Part shown: positions 27,503 through 36,201 of the stretch, in pieces | Layout: the number at the start of each line of letters is the position of its first letter | Numbering within the stretch: the stretch's first letter is position 1 | Source of the DNA: Nocardia cyriacigeorgica | GTDB taxonomy: Bacteria > Actinomycetota > Actinomycetes > Mycobacteriales > Mycobacteriaceae | NCBI RefSeq assembly: GCF_005863245.1 | Contig: NZ_VBUT01000001.1 | Span: forward strand, 434,001-498,000 | Reading direction: 5' to 3' | DNA length: 64,000 bases | The notes under the pieces: model-generated | The model's database searches: none | What the model was told of the DNA's origin: nothing | Seen by the model: only the letters and a program-made list of their open reading frames with translations | Position numbers and translations under genes: made by a program

Positions 27503-29110
27503 ATGAAAGATTCACGAGGGCAAGAACAACGGAACCGGCGCGCAGGCATCGATGCGCCGGTCACGATCACCGCCGCCGCGCTGACGGTACTTTTCCTGGT
27601 CGTCGGCGTGACGTTCTCAGACGAGATGCGGGTGGCCGGCGAACACATCTACGCCTTCATCGCACGGCAATTCGGCTGGGTCTTCGTCATGTCGACGGCC
27701 GGATTCGTGTTCTTCATTCTCTATCTCGCGTTCAGCAAATACGGCCGGGTCAAACTCGGGAATCCCGGCGATGAACCGGCCTACTCGACGTTCTCCTGGA
27801 TCGCGATGATGTTCGCCCTCGGCGTCGGCATCGGCCTGATCTTCTACGGCGCCTACGAGCCGGTGACGTTGTGGGCGGAGCCGCCGCCCGGCGGTCCGGA
27901 GCCGCGCACCGACGCGGCGGCCGTGGTCGCCATGCAGTACTCGATCTTCCATTGGGCGCTGCATCCGTGGGCGTTCTTCGGTGTCGCGGGCCTCGCCTTC
28001 GCCTACACGACCATCGTCAAGGGGCGTCCGTCGCTGGTCAGCGCCACGCTGAAGCCGTTGATGGGCAAGCGTTCCGACGGGTTGGCCGGCCGCGGCATCG
28101 ACACCTGGGTCATCGTAACCACGATGGTCGGCAATGCGGTGACGCTCGGCCTCGGCACACTGCAAATCATCGCCGGGCTCGGATTCATCTCCGATATCGA
28201 AAGTTCCACGCTGGTGCTGGTTCTCGTGGTCGGATTGCTGACCGCGGCCTTCATCTTCTCGGCGGTCGCCGGCGTGGACAAGGGCATCAAACGCCTCGCC
28301 GATTTCAATACGCTGCTCGCCATCGCGCTCGGACTGTTCATTCTGGTGCTCGGGCCGTTCTCGTTCATCTTCAATCTGCTGTCGCAGGCGATGGGCGGGT
28401 ATATCTTCAACTTCCTGCCGATGTCATTCGAGACCGGCGCCTTCGCCGACGGACAGTGGATGCAGGATTGGACCGTCTTCTTCTGGGCCTGGGGAATCTC
28501 CTGGGCGCCCTACGTCGGCAGCTTTCTGGCGAAGATCTCCCGCGGCCGCACGATCCGCGAATACGTGTTCGGGGTGCTGATCGCCCCGAGCCTGGCGACC
28601 ATCGTGTGGTTCTCCATTCTCGGCGGCGCGGCCTTGGATCTGCAATTGAGCGGGGAACGCGATATCGCCGCGGTCGCGTCGGAGAGCGCGCAAGCCGCGT
28701 TCTTCGAAGTGCTGGCGGCCTTCCCGCTGTCCACCGTCACCAGCATCGCGGTGATCATCCTGGCCGGTGTGTTCTTCATCAGCGGCGCGGACGCGGGCGC
28801 CATCGTGCTCGGCACCTTCTCCTCGAAGGGCGCCGACGAGCCGAAGAAATGGCTGGTGATCGCCTGGGGCCTGCTCGTCGGCGCCGTCGCCTTGACGCTG
28901 CTGGTGGTCGGCGGGCTGGACGCGCTGCAATGGGGCGCCATCGTTGTCGCCTCACCATTCGTCTTGATTCTGGTGGCGATGTGCGTGGGGCTCGGGAAAG
29001 AGTTGCGCGCGGATGTGAAAGCCGCGCGGGTGACGATGGTGGGTAAGAGCACCGAAAAGATCCGGGCCCGCAGCGCATCGGTGTCGAGAAAGTACCGGCC
29101 CGAAAACTGA
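27503..29110 (+). CDS. BCCT-family betaine/carnitine/choline transporter
   Basis: A 535-residue, 12-span secondary transporter for quaternary-ammonium or related osmolytes. Marks: FALGVGIGLIFYGAYEPV (the Gly-rich stretch of the substrate path), HWALHPWAFFGVAGLAFAY, and the Trp-rich family signature DWTVFFWAWGISWAPYVGSF followed by AKISRGRTIREYV. The C-terminal tail is basic (KSTEKIRARSASVSRKYRPEN in part), as in osmosensing BCCT members such as BetP. GGGGAA precedes ATG. With the EhuB-like lipoprotein directly upstream it forms a compatible-solute uptake unit; the choline-type oxidation operon lies 600 bp further. Confidence 0.95.
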   Translation: MKDSRGQEQRNRRAGIDAPVTITAAALTVLFLVVGVTFSDEMRVAGEHIYAFIARQFGWVFVMSTAGFVFFILYLAFSKYGRVKLGNPGDEPAYSTFSWIAMMFALGVGIGLIFYGAYEPVTLWAEPPPGGPEPRTDAAAVVAMQYSIFHWALHPWAFFGVAGLAFAYTTIVKGRPSLVSATLKPLMGKRSDGLAGRGIDTWVIVTTMVGNAVTLGLGTLQIIAGLGFISDIESSTLVLVLVVGLLTAAFIFSAVAGVDKGIKRLADFNTLLAIALGLFILVLGPFSFIFNLLSQAMGGYIFNFLPMSFETGAFADGQWMQDWTVFFWAWGISWAPYVGSFLAKISRGRTIREYVFGVLIAPSLATIVWFSILGGAALDLQLSGERDIAAVASESAQAAFFEVLAAFPLSTVTSIAVIILAGVFFISGADAGAIVLGTFSSKGADEPKKWLVIAWGLLVGAVALTLLVVGGLDALQWGAIVVASPFVLILVAMCVGLGKELRADVKAARVTMVGKSTEKIRARSASVSRKYRPEN

Positions 29111-29239
29111 CCCTACTCGCCGCCGTCATGGGCGAATTCCGCGATTCGGTGGCGCACTTTCTCCAATCAGGCAATCATTTTCGATGCAGGTGCGTTTTGC
29201 GTGATCCTTCCGTGTTCGTTCCGACGATAGGAGAGATAC

Positions 29240-29518
29240 GTGCGTACATTCCCTGCTCTATCCGCCGCGATTGCCGTCATGGGTGTCGGCGTGGCCACCG
29301 CCGTACTCGTCGGTCCTGCCGGTACTGCCGAGGAAACACCCACCAAGGTCTACGAACTCAACGCCCAGCCCGCCCCGAGCCCGCCCTCCTCCGGACCGGC
29401 GACTCAGGCCCCGCAACCAGCGAGCCCGCCGTCCCCGGGCCAGCACACCTACAATCCGGGACCACCCGAACCGGACAACGGCGATGACGGCTATGAGGGC
29501 TCGGACGAGGACGAGTAA
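29240..29518 (+). CDS. Small secreted Pro-rich acidic-tailed protein
   Basis: A 92-residue protein with a signal peptide (MRTFPALSAAIAVMGVGVAT, continuing AVLVGPAGTA). The mature part is low-complexity, rich in Pro/Ser/Ala, ending in an acidic tail DDGYEGSDEDE. No domain or Cys is present. Start is GTG at 29240 with AGGAGAG 4 nt upstream, a strong signal that this is a real gene. Function unknown; it follows the BCCT gene by 129 bp. Confidence 0.7.
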   Translation: MRTFPALSAAIAVMGVGVATAVLVGPAGTAEETPTKVYELNAQPAPSPPSSGPATQAPQPASPPSPGQHTYNPGPPEPDNGDDGYEGSDEDE

Positions 29519-29668
29519 CCCTGCCCAGCTCCCGGACGGCGTCCGCCCACTCCGCCGCGCCAACTACATCATTGCGGCGGAGTGGTTTCCGGGCGAGACG
29601 AGCGGCATCGACTTCGAGCATCCGTTCCCGATTCATATTCCCTGGACCGAGCTCGAGTTCTGATCCTG

Positions 29669-29695
29669 ATGCGGCACAGAATTCCTGTGCCGCAT
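29669..29695. terminator. Bidirectional terminator hairpin before the GMC gene end
   Basis: Arms ATGCGGCACAG/CTGTGCCGCAT (11 bp) with an AATTC loop between the convergent secreted-protein and GMC oxidoreductase genes. TTA follows on the plus side. Confidence 0.8.
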
Positions 29696-29698
29696 TAC

Positions 29699-31288
29699 TC
29701 AGCGGTTGGCGGCGGTGATGAGGTCGGCGGCTTTTTCGCCGATGACCACGGCCGGGGCGTGGGTGTGGCCGCGGATGATGGCCGGCATCACCGAGGCGTC
29801 GGCTACCCGCAGGGCCTCGACGCCGCGGACCTTCAGGTCGGGGGTGACGACGCTGGCGGCGTCGGTACCCATGCGGCAGGTGCTCGTCGGGTGGTAGAGG
29901 GTGTGCGAATGCCAGGTGAGGGCGTCTTCGAGGGTCTGCTCGATGGTCGGCTGCTCACGTTTGGGCTGGAGGAAGCGGCCGATCTTGGCGCCGAGTGGCT
30001 CGGAGGTGATGATGCGGTGCGCGGTGCGCAGCCCGGCCATGAGGGCGGCGCGGTCGGCGCCGTCGCTGTCGGACAGGTACTTCGGGTCCACGACGGCCTT
30101 GGCCATCGGATCGCCGGAGGCCAGCGTCACGGTGCCGCGGCTGCGGGGCCGCAGCAGGATCGGGCCGATCGCGATGCCGTGACCGGGTGCGACGCCGATA
30201 CCTTCGTCGTAGAACGGGGCGGGTCCGAAGATGATCTCCAGATCGGGCAGCTCCAGCTCGGGCCTGCTGCGCACGAACCCGTACGCCTCACCCACATTGG
30301 AAGTGAGCATGCCGCGCCGGCGGACCAGGTAGTTGATCAGCTCGAGCGGCTTCTCCGCGTCGAACAGGGTGCCGGAATCGACGGCGAAACCGATCAGCGA
30401 GATCAGGTGATCGGTGAGGTTGCGGCCCACCTCGGGTAGGTCGTGTACCACCGGAATGCCATACGCGCGAAGCTGTTCGGCATCACCGATGCCGGACAGT
30501 TGCAGCAGCTGCGGGCTGTTGATCGCACCGCCGCACAGCACCACTTCCTTGCGGGCGCGCACGGTCCTGATCACACCGTTCTCGCGGTATTCGATGCCGA
30601 CGGCACGGTTGCCCTGGAACAACACCCTGGTCGCCTGCGCGCCCGTGATCACCGTGAGGTTCGGCCGTTTGCGTGCTGGTTTCAGGTAAGCGTCGGCGGT
30701 GCTCCAGCGGGCGCCGCGCTGCTGGCACACCATGGTCTGGGTGAACCCTTCCGGCTGCGGCAGGTTGGCCCGCTCGGTTTTGAAACCGGCGTGCTCGGCC
30801 GCGGCCAGGAAATCGGCGGTCCAGCGGCTCGCGCTGCGCTGGTGCGAGATGTGCAGCGGGCCGTCGCGGCCCTCGTCGGGTTCGGCCGCGCCTTCGACGG
30901 ATTCGATGCGCTTGAAGTATTCGACGACGTTCGCGAACGACCACCCCTCCCCCGCGGCTCGGGCCCACTCGTCGTAGTCGGCGGCATAACCACGCACCCA
31001 CATCATCGCGTTCATCGACGACGATCCGCCGAGCATCTTCCCCCGCGGCCAGAAGATCTGCCGGTCACCGAGTTCGGGCTGCGGGGTGGTGAGATAGTTC
31101 CAGTCCAGGTCGGTCTGGAACAGCTTGGAGAACGCGGCCGGAATGTGAACGGCCTGATTCTTGTCCTCGGGGCCTGCCTCCAGGGCGATCACCGTGTCGG
31201 AGGAGCGCTCGCTGAGGCGCGCGGCGACCACCGCACCCGAGGACCCGGTACCGACGACGACGTAATCGGCAATGCTGTTGGTGCTCAT
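29699..31288 (-). CDS. GMC-family oxidoreductase (choline dehydrogenase-like)
   Basis: A 529-residue FAD enzyme oxidising an alcohol to an aldehyde. The FAD motif GTGSSGAVVAARLSE is near residue 12; GKMLGGSSSMNAMMWVRG is GMC signature 1 and GGAINSPQLLQLSGIG is signature 2. The active-site His lies in HSHTLYHPTSTCRMG near residue 460, with the partner His in RGHTHAPAVVIGEKA. Closest families are choline dehydrogenase/oxidase and other alcohol dehydrogenases; choline is plausible given the BCCT neighbour but not proven. Start 31288 has GGAG 5 nt upstream. It is downstream of an aldehyde dehydrogenase gene in the same operon, which would handle the product. Confidence 0.92.
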   Translation of the reverse strand: MSTNSIADYVVVGTGSSGAVVAARLSERSSDTVIALEAGPEDKNQAVHIPAAFSKLFQTDLDWNYLTTPQPELGDRQIFWPRGKMLGGSSSMNAMMWVRGYAADYDEWARAAGEGWSFANVVEYFKRIESVEGAAEPDEGRDGPLHISHQRSASRWTADFLAAAEHAGFKTERANLPQPEGFTQTMVCQQRGARWSTADAYLKPARKRPNLTVITGAQATRVLFQGNRAVGIEYRENGVIRTVRARKEVVLCGGAINSPQLLQLSGIGDAEQLRAYGIPVVHDLPEVGRNLTDHLISLIGFAVDSGTLFDAEKPLELINYLVRRRGMLTSNVGEAYGFVRSRPELELPDLEIIFGPAPFYDEGIGVAPGHGIAIGPILLRPRSRGTVTLASGDPMAKAVVDPKYLSDSDGADRAALMAGLRTAHRIITSEPLGAKIGRFLQPKREQPTIEQTLEDALTWHSHTLYHPTSTCRMGTDAASVVTPDLKVRGVEALRVADASVMPAIIRGHTHAPAVVIGEKAADLITAANR

Positions 31289-31316
31289 GATTTCTCCAGT
31301 CGTGGTGTGAGTCGGC

Positions 31317-33032
31317 TCAGCCGCGCAGCGCGGAGACGAAGATCGCGGGCAGCCGGGTCCAGCCGGGGTCGGCGCCGAATCCGGCGAGCAGTTTGCCGGT
31401 GCCTGCGGCGGTCTTGTTGCCGACGAACCACGGCGGCTTCGGCGAGATCGCGAACTCGCCGTGCAGCAGCGACCGCGGCGCGGGACGGAACGGGCCGCGC
31501 ACCACGGTGCGCTGCACCCGGTCGATCAGCCACGCGTTGTGCACCACGCCGATGCCGCTCTGCACGTCGTCGAGGGTGTGGCCGGGGAAGGCGCCCCAGG
31601 AGGCGGTCGGCGTCAGATAGCCGACGCCGGTCCAGGCGTTGATCGCGATGGTGCCGTAGCGCAGGTCCTCGATCAGTTCGTCGAAGGCCGCGCCCAGTTC
31701 GGTGATGGTGTCCGGCTTGGCGATGATGTTGACGCCGAGCGTGCCGGTGAATTCGTCGTTGGCCGTCCTGGCCGCGGCCCGCGCGAAACTCGCTCCCGTT
31801 CCCGGTAGTTCGACCACACCGAGCACCGGCGCGAAATATTCGTCGGACAGCAGCGGTTCGTGCGCGGACGGCTCGATCCCGGTGACGAGCACCCGCTTGC
31901 CGTCGGGCCCGAGGCGTTCGGCTCGCGGGTAGGACGCGAGCGCCATGGCGACGCGGTCGTCGCTGCCCGGGTAGTAGGCGCGGCGGGCGGGCGCGTTCGC
32001 GAGCGCGGTGCGCAGCGCGTCGAGGAACTGCTTCTTCTGCGGCCAGTCGGCGGAGATGATCAGCGACTGCGACGCCACGCAGTTGTAGCCGCCGTTGTGC
32101 AGCCGCTGGGTCGCGACATGCTCGGCCTGGAACGCGATATCGGCCGGACTCCAATCGCCGGGCAGCACGATCGTCGGCGAGACACCACCGAGTTCACTGG
32201 TGACCGGCTTGGTCAGCTTCGGGGTTCCGGCCAGTTTCCGTTCGGCGGCCTCGGCGCCGGTCCCCCACACGATCGCGTCATGGGTCTTGGCGCTGCCGGT
32301 CATATGGACGTGCGCGACGAGATCATGGTTGACCAGATAGCCGCCCACCTCCGCCCCGCCGGTCAGCAGCCGCACCGCGCCGAGCTCGATCAGCGGCGCG
32401 AGGATCTTGCCGAATACCGGCAGCAGCGGGTCGGTGATCGGGTTGAGTTTGAGCGCCACGACTCGGTTGTGCGCGATCAACTCGTAGAGGGTGTCCAACG
32501 GCGCGATCGAGGTGATATTGCCCGCGCCGAGGACCGCGCCGATGCCGTTGGTGCGGCGCGGATCGAGTTGGGCCAGACCGGCATTGGCCTTGGCCGCGGC
32601 ACTGCTCACGCCACGCTGCAACCACACCTGCGCGCTGAATCCGTTGAGCAGCAGCGCGTCGAAATGGCTTGCCGGGAGGACATCGACGGTGACGTGATCG
32701 CCCGCCGCCCCGAAGGAGGCCTTGTCGAGCGGGCTCTTGCCGTGCGCCAGCGCATCGAGGGTGCCCGACAGCGCGCCCAGCGCGGCGGCCAGCACGTACG
32801 GGCCGGACATCCATTCTTCGCCGACCAGCGGCGACGACGGCGCGAGCCCCTTGATCCCCGCGGCCGCGTCCACCCACTCCTGTGCGTGCCGCCCGGTGAG
32901 TTCCCGAATCCGGTCGAGCAGTTCGCGCCGGCCCTCCAGCGGCAGCGCCGCCCATCTCTTCTCGCCCTCGACGAGCTCGGACAGGGCCGCATCGACGGCG
33001 GCATGAGTCGATGGCGCCAGGTTCGTAACCAC
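31317..33032 (-). CDS. Aldehyde dehydrogenase family protein, atypical subfamily
   Basis: A 571-residue protein with the ALDH fold but longer than the usual ~480-500 residues. Catalytic Cys is Cys318 in NGGYNCVASQSL; the general base region TSELGGVSPTIVL (in place of the common ELGGKSP) is just before it, and NITSIAPLDTLYELIAHNRVVALKLNP contains the cofactor strand. C-terminal part: INAWTGVGYLTPTASWGAFPGHT. Start is GTG 33032 with GGAGGA 6 nt upstream. It is the first gene of a two-gene operon with the GMC oxidoreductase, 28 bp apart. The substrate is the aldehyde that enzyme makes, by inference. Divergent from a PucR regulator. Confidence 0.88.
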   Translation of the reverse strand: MVTNLAPSTHAAVDAALSELVEGEKRWAALPLEGRRELLDRIRELTGRHAQEWVDAAAGIKGLAPSSPLVGEEWMSGPYVLAAALGALSGTLDALAHGKSPLDKASFGAAGDHVTVDVLPASHFDALLLNGFSAQVWLQRGVSSAAAKANAGLAQLDPRRTNGIGAVLGAGNITSIAPLDTLYELIAHNRVVALKLNPITDPLLPVFGKILAPLIELGAVRLLTGGAEVGGYLVNHDLVAHVHMTGSAKTHDAIVWGTGAEAAERKLAGTPKLTKPVTSELGGVSPTIVLPGDWSPADIAFQAEHVATQRLHNGGYNCVASQSLIISADWPQKKQFLDALRTALANAPARRAYYPGSDDRVAMALASYPRAERLGPDGKRVLVTGIEPSAHEPLLSDEYFAPVLGVVELPGTGASFARAAARTANDEFTGTLGVNIIAKPDTITELGAAFDELIEDLRYGTIAINAWTGVGYLTPTASWGAFPGHTLDDVQSGIGVVHNAWLIDRVQRTVVRGPFRPAPRSLLHGEFAISPKPPWFVGNKTAAGTGKLLAGFGADPGWTRLPAIFVSALRG

Positions 33033-33444
33033 GTTCGGTCCTCCAGGGTGGATGAGCGGTTGGGTGGGCTTCCCGCGGACGGGACGTTCCCAGTGTGTGA
33101 CGGGGAACACTGCCCAGACCAGGTGCCGCGGTTGTGGACCACACCCGCCGGCTTTGTGCCCGCGCACAAACGACCCGGAGAGCCCACCACTGACCCGGCG
33201 CTGATCCGATCGCCTGAATGCCGCGGCCAGACCGGGCAGGGACACCACCAATCAAGCGCCCGACGCACACCTTTGCCGAGGGTTAACCAACTACATCGGA
33301 CAGGCTGAACCTTCAACCCGATGCCCGACGCCGGCCGGTGCAGAATCCTCACCTGTTTCGACAACCGCAGCCTGTGCCGCCGGATTTGTGTCCATGCACA
33401 ACACGATGTGGCGCGAGTCACGCCCGGACGCGTAGTCTGCTGAG
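33033..33444. promoter_or_regulatory. Divergent promoter region with paired TTGTG-N6-CACAA operators
   Basis: Two sites share the same arms and spacing: TTTGTGCCCGCGCACAAA (33153-33170) and TTTGTGTCCATGCACAAC (33385-33402). Their centres are 232 bp apart, one about 120 bp before the aldehyde dehydrogenase start, the other 44-60 bp before the pucR start. A weaker inverted repeat CAGTGT/ACACTG is at 33091-33112. No gene is visible within the 412 bp. Confidence 0.7.
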
Positions 33445-34656
33445 GTGACCGCACCACCGCCGACCGCCCCGACACGCGCGCCCCGGCTCGCGCAGGAACT
33501 GCTCGCGGATGTCGAGCCCATGGCCGACGAGCTGGTCACCAGGATCACCGTCGCCGACCATTCCTACGCCGACCCCGGTCTGCTCACCGCCGAGGAACTG
33601 CGCGAGGCGTGCCTGGCCAACCTGACCGAGATCATCAGCGCGCTCGCGGGCCGCCCCGCCCGGCTGCAACCGGCGCGCGCGGTCGGCCGGCTCAAGGCCG
33701 AACGCGGGGTCCCCATCGCCGCCCTCCTGCACGCCTTCCGGCTCGGCGGGCGGATGATCTGGGAGGAACTCACCGCCCGTTCGGTCGCGCCGGGCGACCC
33801 CGAACTGCGTGACCTCGCCACCGAGCTGTGGGAACTCATCGACACCTACTCCGACACCGCGGTCGAGGCCTATCGCGAGACGGAGATCCTGCTCGCCCAC
33901 GCCGATGCCCAGACCCAGAGCCGGTTGATCCGCACACTTTTCGACGACAACTCCGGCAATCCGGCCCGCGCGTTGACGGCCTTGCGCACCCTGGGCCTGC
34001 CGGAGAGCGGAACCTACGCGGTCGTGTCGATCGAGCCCGCCGATCCAGGTGCCGCACTGCCCGGCAACCTGGTCGGCGCGATGAAAGATGCCGGGGTGCG
34101 CTCGGTGTGGGATTCGCAGATCGACGCCCACGTCGGGTTGCTGTGCCCTGCATCGCCCGCGGGGATCGAGAAGGCGGTGGCGAAGCTGGCCGATCTCGTC
34201 GACGGCCGGATCGGCCTGAGCACGAATTTCACCAGCCCCCAAGGCATTCCGGGCGCCCTCAGCGAAGCCCGGCTGGCGGCCCGCAGCGCCCGGCCCGGCG
34301 CGCGCACCCCGGTCCGCTTCGGCGATCAGCCCGTCGCGCACCTGCTGGTCATGCTGCCGGAGGCGAGCAGGCAGGCCGCCGCCCAGATCCTCGGGCCCGT
34401 GCTGCGGTTACCGGAACCCGAACGCGACGATCTGATCGCCGCACTGCACGCCTGGTACGACTGCGCGGGTTCGACCGCCGCGGCCGCCGAACAGCTGCAC
34501 TGCCATCGCAATACCGTGCGCTACCGGTTGCGCAAGCTGCGCGATCTCACCGGACGCGACACCACCGACCCGGTGCAGTCCGCCGAGCTGCATCTGGCGC
34601 TACAGGCGATCACGCTCCTCGGACCGGAGGCGACGCCGGCCGACACCTCGGACTAG
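33445..34656 (+). CDS. PucR/CdaR-family transcriptional regulator
   Basis: A 403-residue regulator. The N-terminal 150 residues form the RsbRD-like helical domain common in actinomycete PucR proteins (RAVGRLKAERGVPIAALLHAFRLGGRMIWEEL). The middle is a GGDEF-like fold without catalytic motif (YAVVSIEPADPG, DGRIGLSTNF). The C-terminal HTH_30 reads AWYDCAGSTAAAAEQLHCHRNTVRYRLRKLRDLTG. Start is GTG at 33445. It is divergent from the aldehyde dehydrogenase-GMC operon, and identical-spacing palindromes stand before each, so it is the likely controller, probably activated by the alcohol or aldehyde substrate. Confidence 0.92.
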   Translation: MTAPPPTAPTRAPRLAQELLADVEPMADELVTRITVADHSYADPGLLTAEELREACLANLTEIISALAGRPARLQPARAVGRLKAERGVPIAALLHAFRLGGRMIWEELTARSVAPGDPELRDLATELWELIDTYSDTAVEAYRETEILLAHADAQTQSRLIRTLFDDNSGNPARALTALRTLGLPESGTYAVVSIEPADPGAALPGNLVGAMKDAGVRSVWDSQIDAHVGLLCPASPAGIEKAVAKLADLVDGRIGLSTNFTSPQGIPGALSEARLAARSARPGARTPVRFGDQPVAHLLVMLPEASRQAAAQILGPVLRLPEPERDDLIAALHAWYDCAGSTAAAAEQLHCHRNTVRYRLRKLRDLTGRDTTDPVQSAELHLALQAITLLGPEATPADTSD

Positions 34657-34710
34657 CTGTCGTATCGGCCGATCCCCGAACGGAGGTTCGCTGGGCAGAG
34701 TCCGCGCGGA

Positions 34711-35022
34711 CTACCCGTAGTGGCAGACGTAGTGCATGGTCTGGCGCACCTCGATGTCGAACGAGCTGTCGCCCGGCACCGAGAACGATTCCCCCGCCTT
34801 GTAGACCACGGCCTCGTCCGCACCGGCGAAGGTGACCGCGCATTCGCCCTCGATCAACTCCATGACCTCGGGTGCCGCGGTACCGAAGGTCAGGGTCGCG
34901 GGCTGGATGACGCCCACCGACTTCTTGGTGCCGTCGGGCAGCTCGAGGCTGTAGCTGACGCACTTCCCGTCGAAGTAGACGTTGGCCTTCTTCGCGACGC
35001 TGACATTCTCGAACTGCGACAT
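34711..35022 (-). CDS. ppnP: Pyrimidine/purine nucleoside phosphorylase, PpnP/YaiE family
   Basis: A 103-residue single-domain cupin that cleaves nucleosides with phosphate to the base and ribose 1-phosphate in characterised relatives. Recognised by [43 protein letters not shown] in two strands and the closing [26 protein letters not shown] region; length matches E. coli YaiE (about 94). GGGAAAGAG precedes the ATG. It is convergent with the PucR gene and monocistronic. Confidence 0.9.
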   Translation of the reverse strand: MSQFENVSVAKKANVYFDGKCVSYSLELPDGTKKSVGVIQPATLTFGTAAPEVMELIEGECAVTFAGADEAVVYKAGESFSVPGDSSFDIEVRQTMHYVCHYG

Positions 35023-35227
35023 GATCTCTTTCCCGTGGTGAGCTGGAGGGCGTCAGCCTACTTCAGCCCGGTGCGGCGCCCGGCGATCAGCCACCCCACC
35101 CACCCGAACCCGGTCTCCGCACGACGATTCCACGGCTAGGCTGAGCGCAAGCGTCACCGATGAGATCAACCGCGCCCGCCATGGTCGGATGCTCGCCCGG
35201 TCCGGCCTCGACAACCGGAGGCCCGCC

Positions 35228-36109
35228 ATGTCGAATCCACGCATCATGCCCGCCGACGCTCCGATCGTGGTGGCCGTCGACGGATCGCCACAGTCCATGC
35301 ACGCGGTGGCGTGGGCGGCGGCCGACGCCGCGTCGAGGGCCCGGCCGCTCGCCATCGTCTGCTCACCGGAACTGCCCTCGGATATGCGCCCGAGCGTGCT
35401 GTTCTCCGCCGAGGACATCGCCGGCTCCCGCCGCCGCGCCGAGGAGACCCTGACGCGGGCCGCCGAGGTGGCGAAGAAGAGCGAGGTGCCCGGCGTCACG
35501 ACCGAGCTCGTCGACGGCCGCATCGTGCCGTACCTGCTCGCGCGGTCGGCCGATGCGGTGATGATCGTGGTCGGCAGTCGCGGGCTCGGCGCATACCGGC
35601 GCAGCCTGCTCGGCTCGGTCAGTACGGCGGTGACCAGGCATGCGAAGTGCCCGGTCGCGGTGATTCGCGACGTCTCCGCCCTCGACGTGGTGTCCGCCGC
35701 CAAACCGGTGCTGGTCGGCGTCGACGGCACCCGCAACAGCAAGCCCGCCATCGAACTGGCCTTCGACGAAGCCTCCCGGCGCGGCGTCGGGCTGATCGCG
35801 CTGCACGCGTGGACCGATGTGACCGGCATGGATGTGCCCATGCTCGACTGGGTGGACAGCGAAGACATCGAGGCCGCGACCCTGGCCGAGGCGCTGGCCG
35901 GCTACTCCGAGCGCTACCCCGACGTCGACGTGCAGCGCGTGCTCGAACGCGACCGCCCCGCCCGGTCGCTGTCGCGTGAGGCCGAGAACGCGCAGCTGGT
36001 GGTGCTCGGCAGCCACGGGCGCGGCGGGTTCACCGGCATGCTGCTCGGCTCCACCTCCGAATCGGTGCTGCACTCGGTGGAATGCCCGGTGATCATCGTG
36101 CGGGCGTGA
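35228..36109 (+). CDS. Tandem universal stress protein
   Basis: A 293-residue protein with two Usp domains (about 10-150 and 155-293). Each has the ATP-binding signature G-2x-G-9x-G(S/T): VVGSRGLGAYRRSLLGSVS in the first and VLGSHGRGGFTGMLLGSTSES in the second, plus N-terminal VVAVDGS and VLVGVDGT loops. In mycobacteria tandem Usp proteins bind ATP and take part in dormancy and stress signalling. Start 35228 has GGAGG 6 nt upstream; the in-frame ATG at 35189 has none. Confidence 0.94.
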   Translation: MSNPRIMPADAPIVVAVDGSPQSMHAVAWAAADAASRARPLAIVCSPELPSDMRPSVLFSAEDIAGSRRRAEETLTRAAEVAKKSEVPGVTTELVDGRIVPYLLARSADAVMIVVGSRGLGAYRRSLLGSVSTAVTRHAKCPVAVIRDVSALDVVSAAKPVLVGVDGTRNSKPAIELAFDEASRRGVGLIALHAWTDVTGMDVPMLDWVDSEDIEAATLAEALAGYSERYPDVDVQRVLERDRPARSLSREAENAQLVVLGSHGRGGFTGMLLGSTSESVLHSVECPVIIVRA

Positions 36110-36142
36110 GCCTCCACTCTGGCCGAACCGAGCGAATCCGTG

Positions 36143-36171
36143 TTAACTTACTGCGGAATGGTCATTAACTT
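36143..36171. promoter_or_regulatory. Direct repeat TTAACTT upstream of the thiolase
   Basis: TTAACTT at 36143-36149 and 36165-36171 are 22 bp apart, two helical turns, 31-59 bp before the start codon. In this GC-rich window an AT-rich repeat at promoter distance suggests an operator, but it could be part of the promoter itself. Confidence 0.35.
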
Positions 36172-36201
36172 GACCGGTCGGCCGGAAGTCAGGAGTTGGT
36201 C

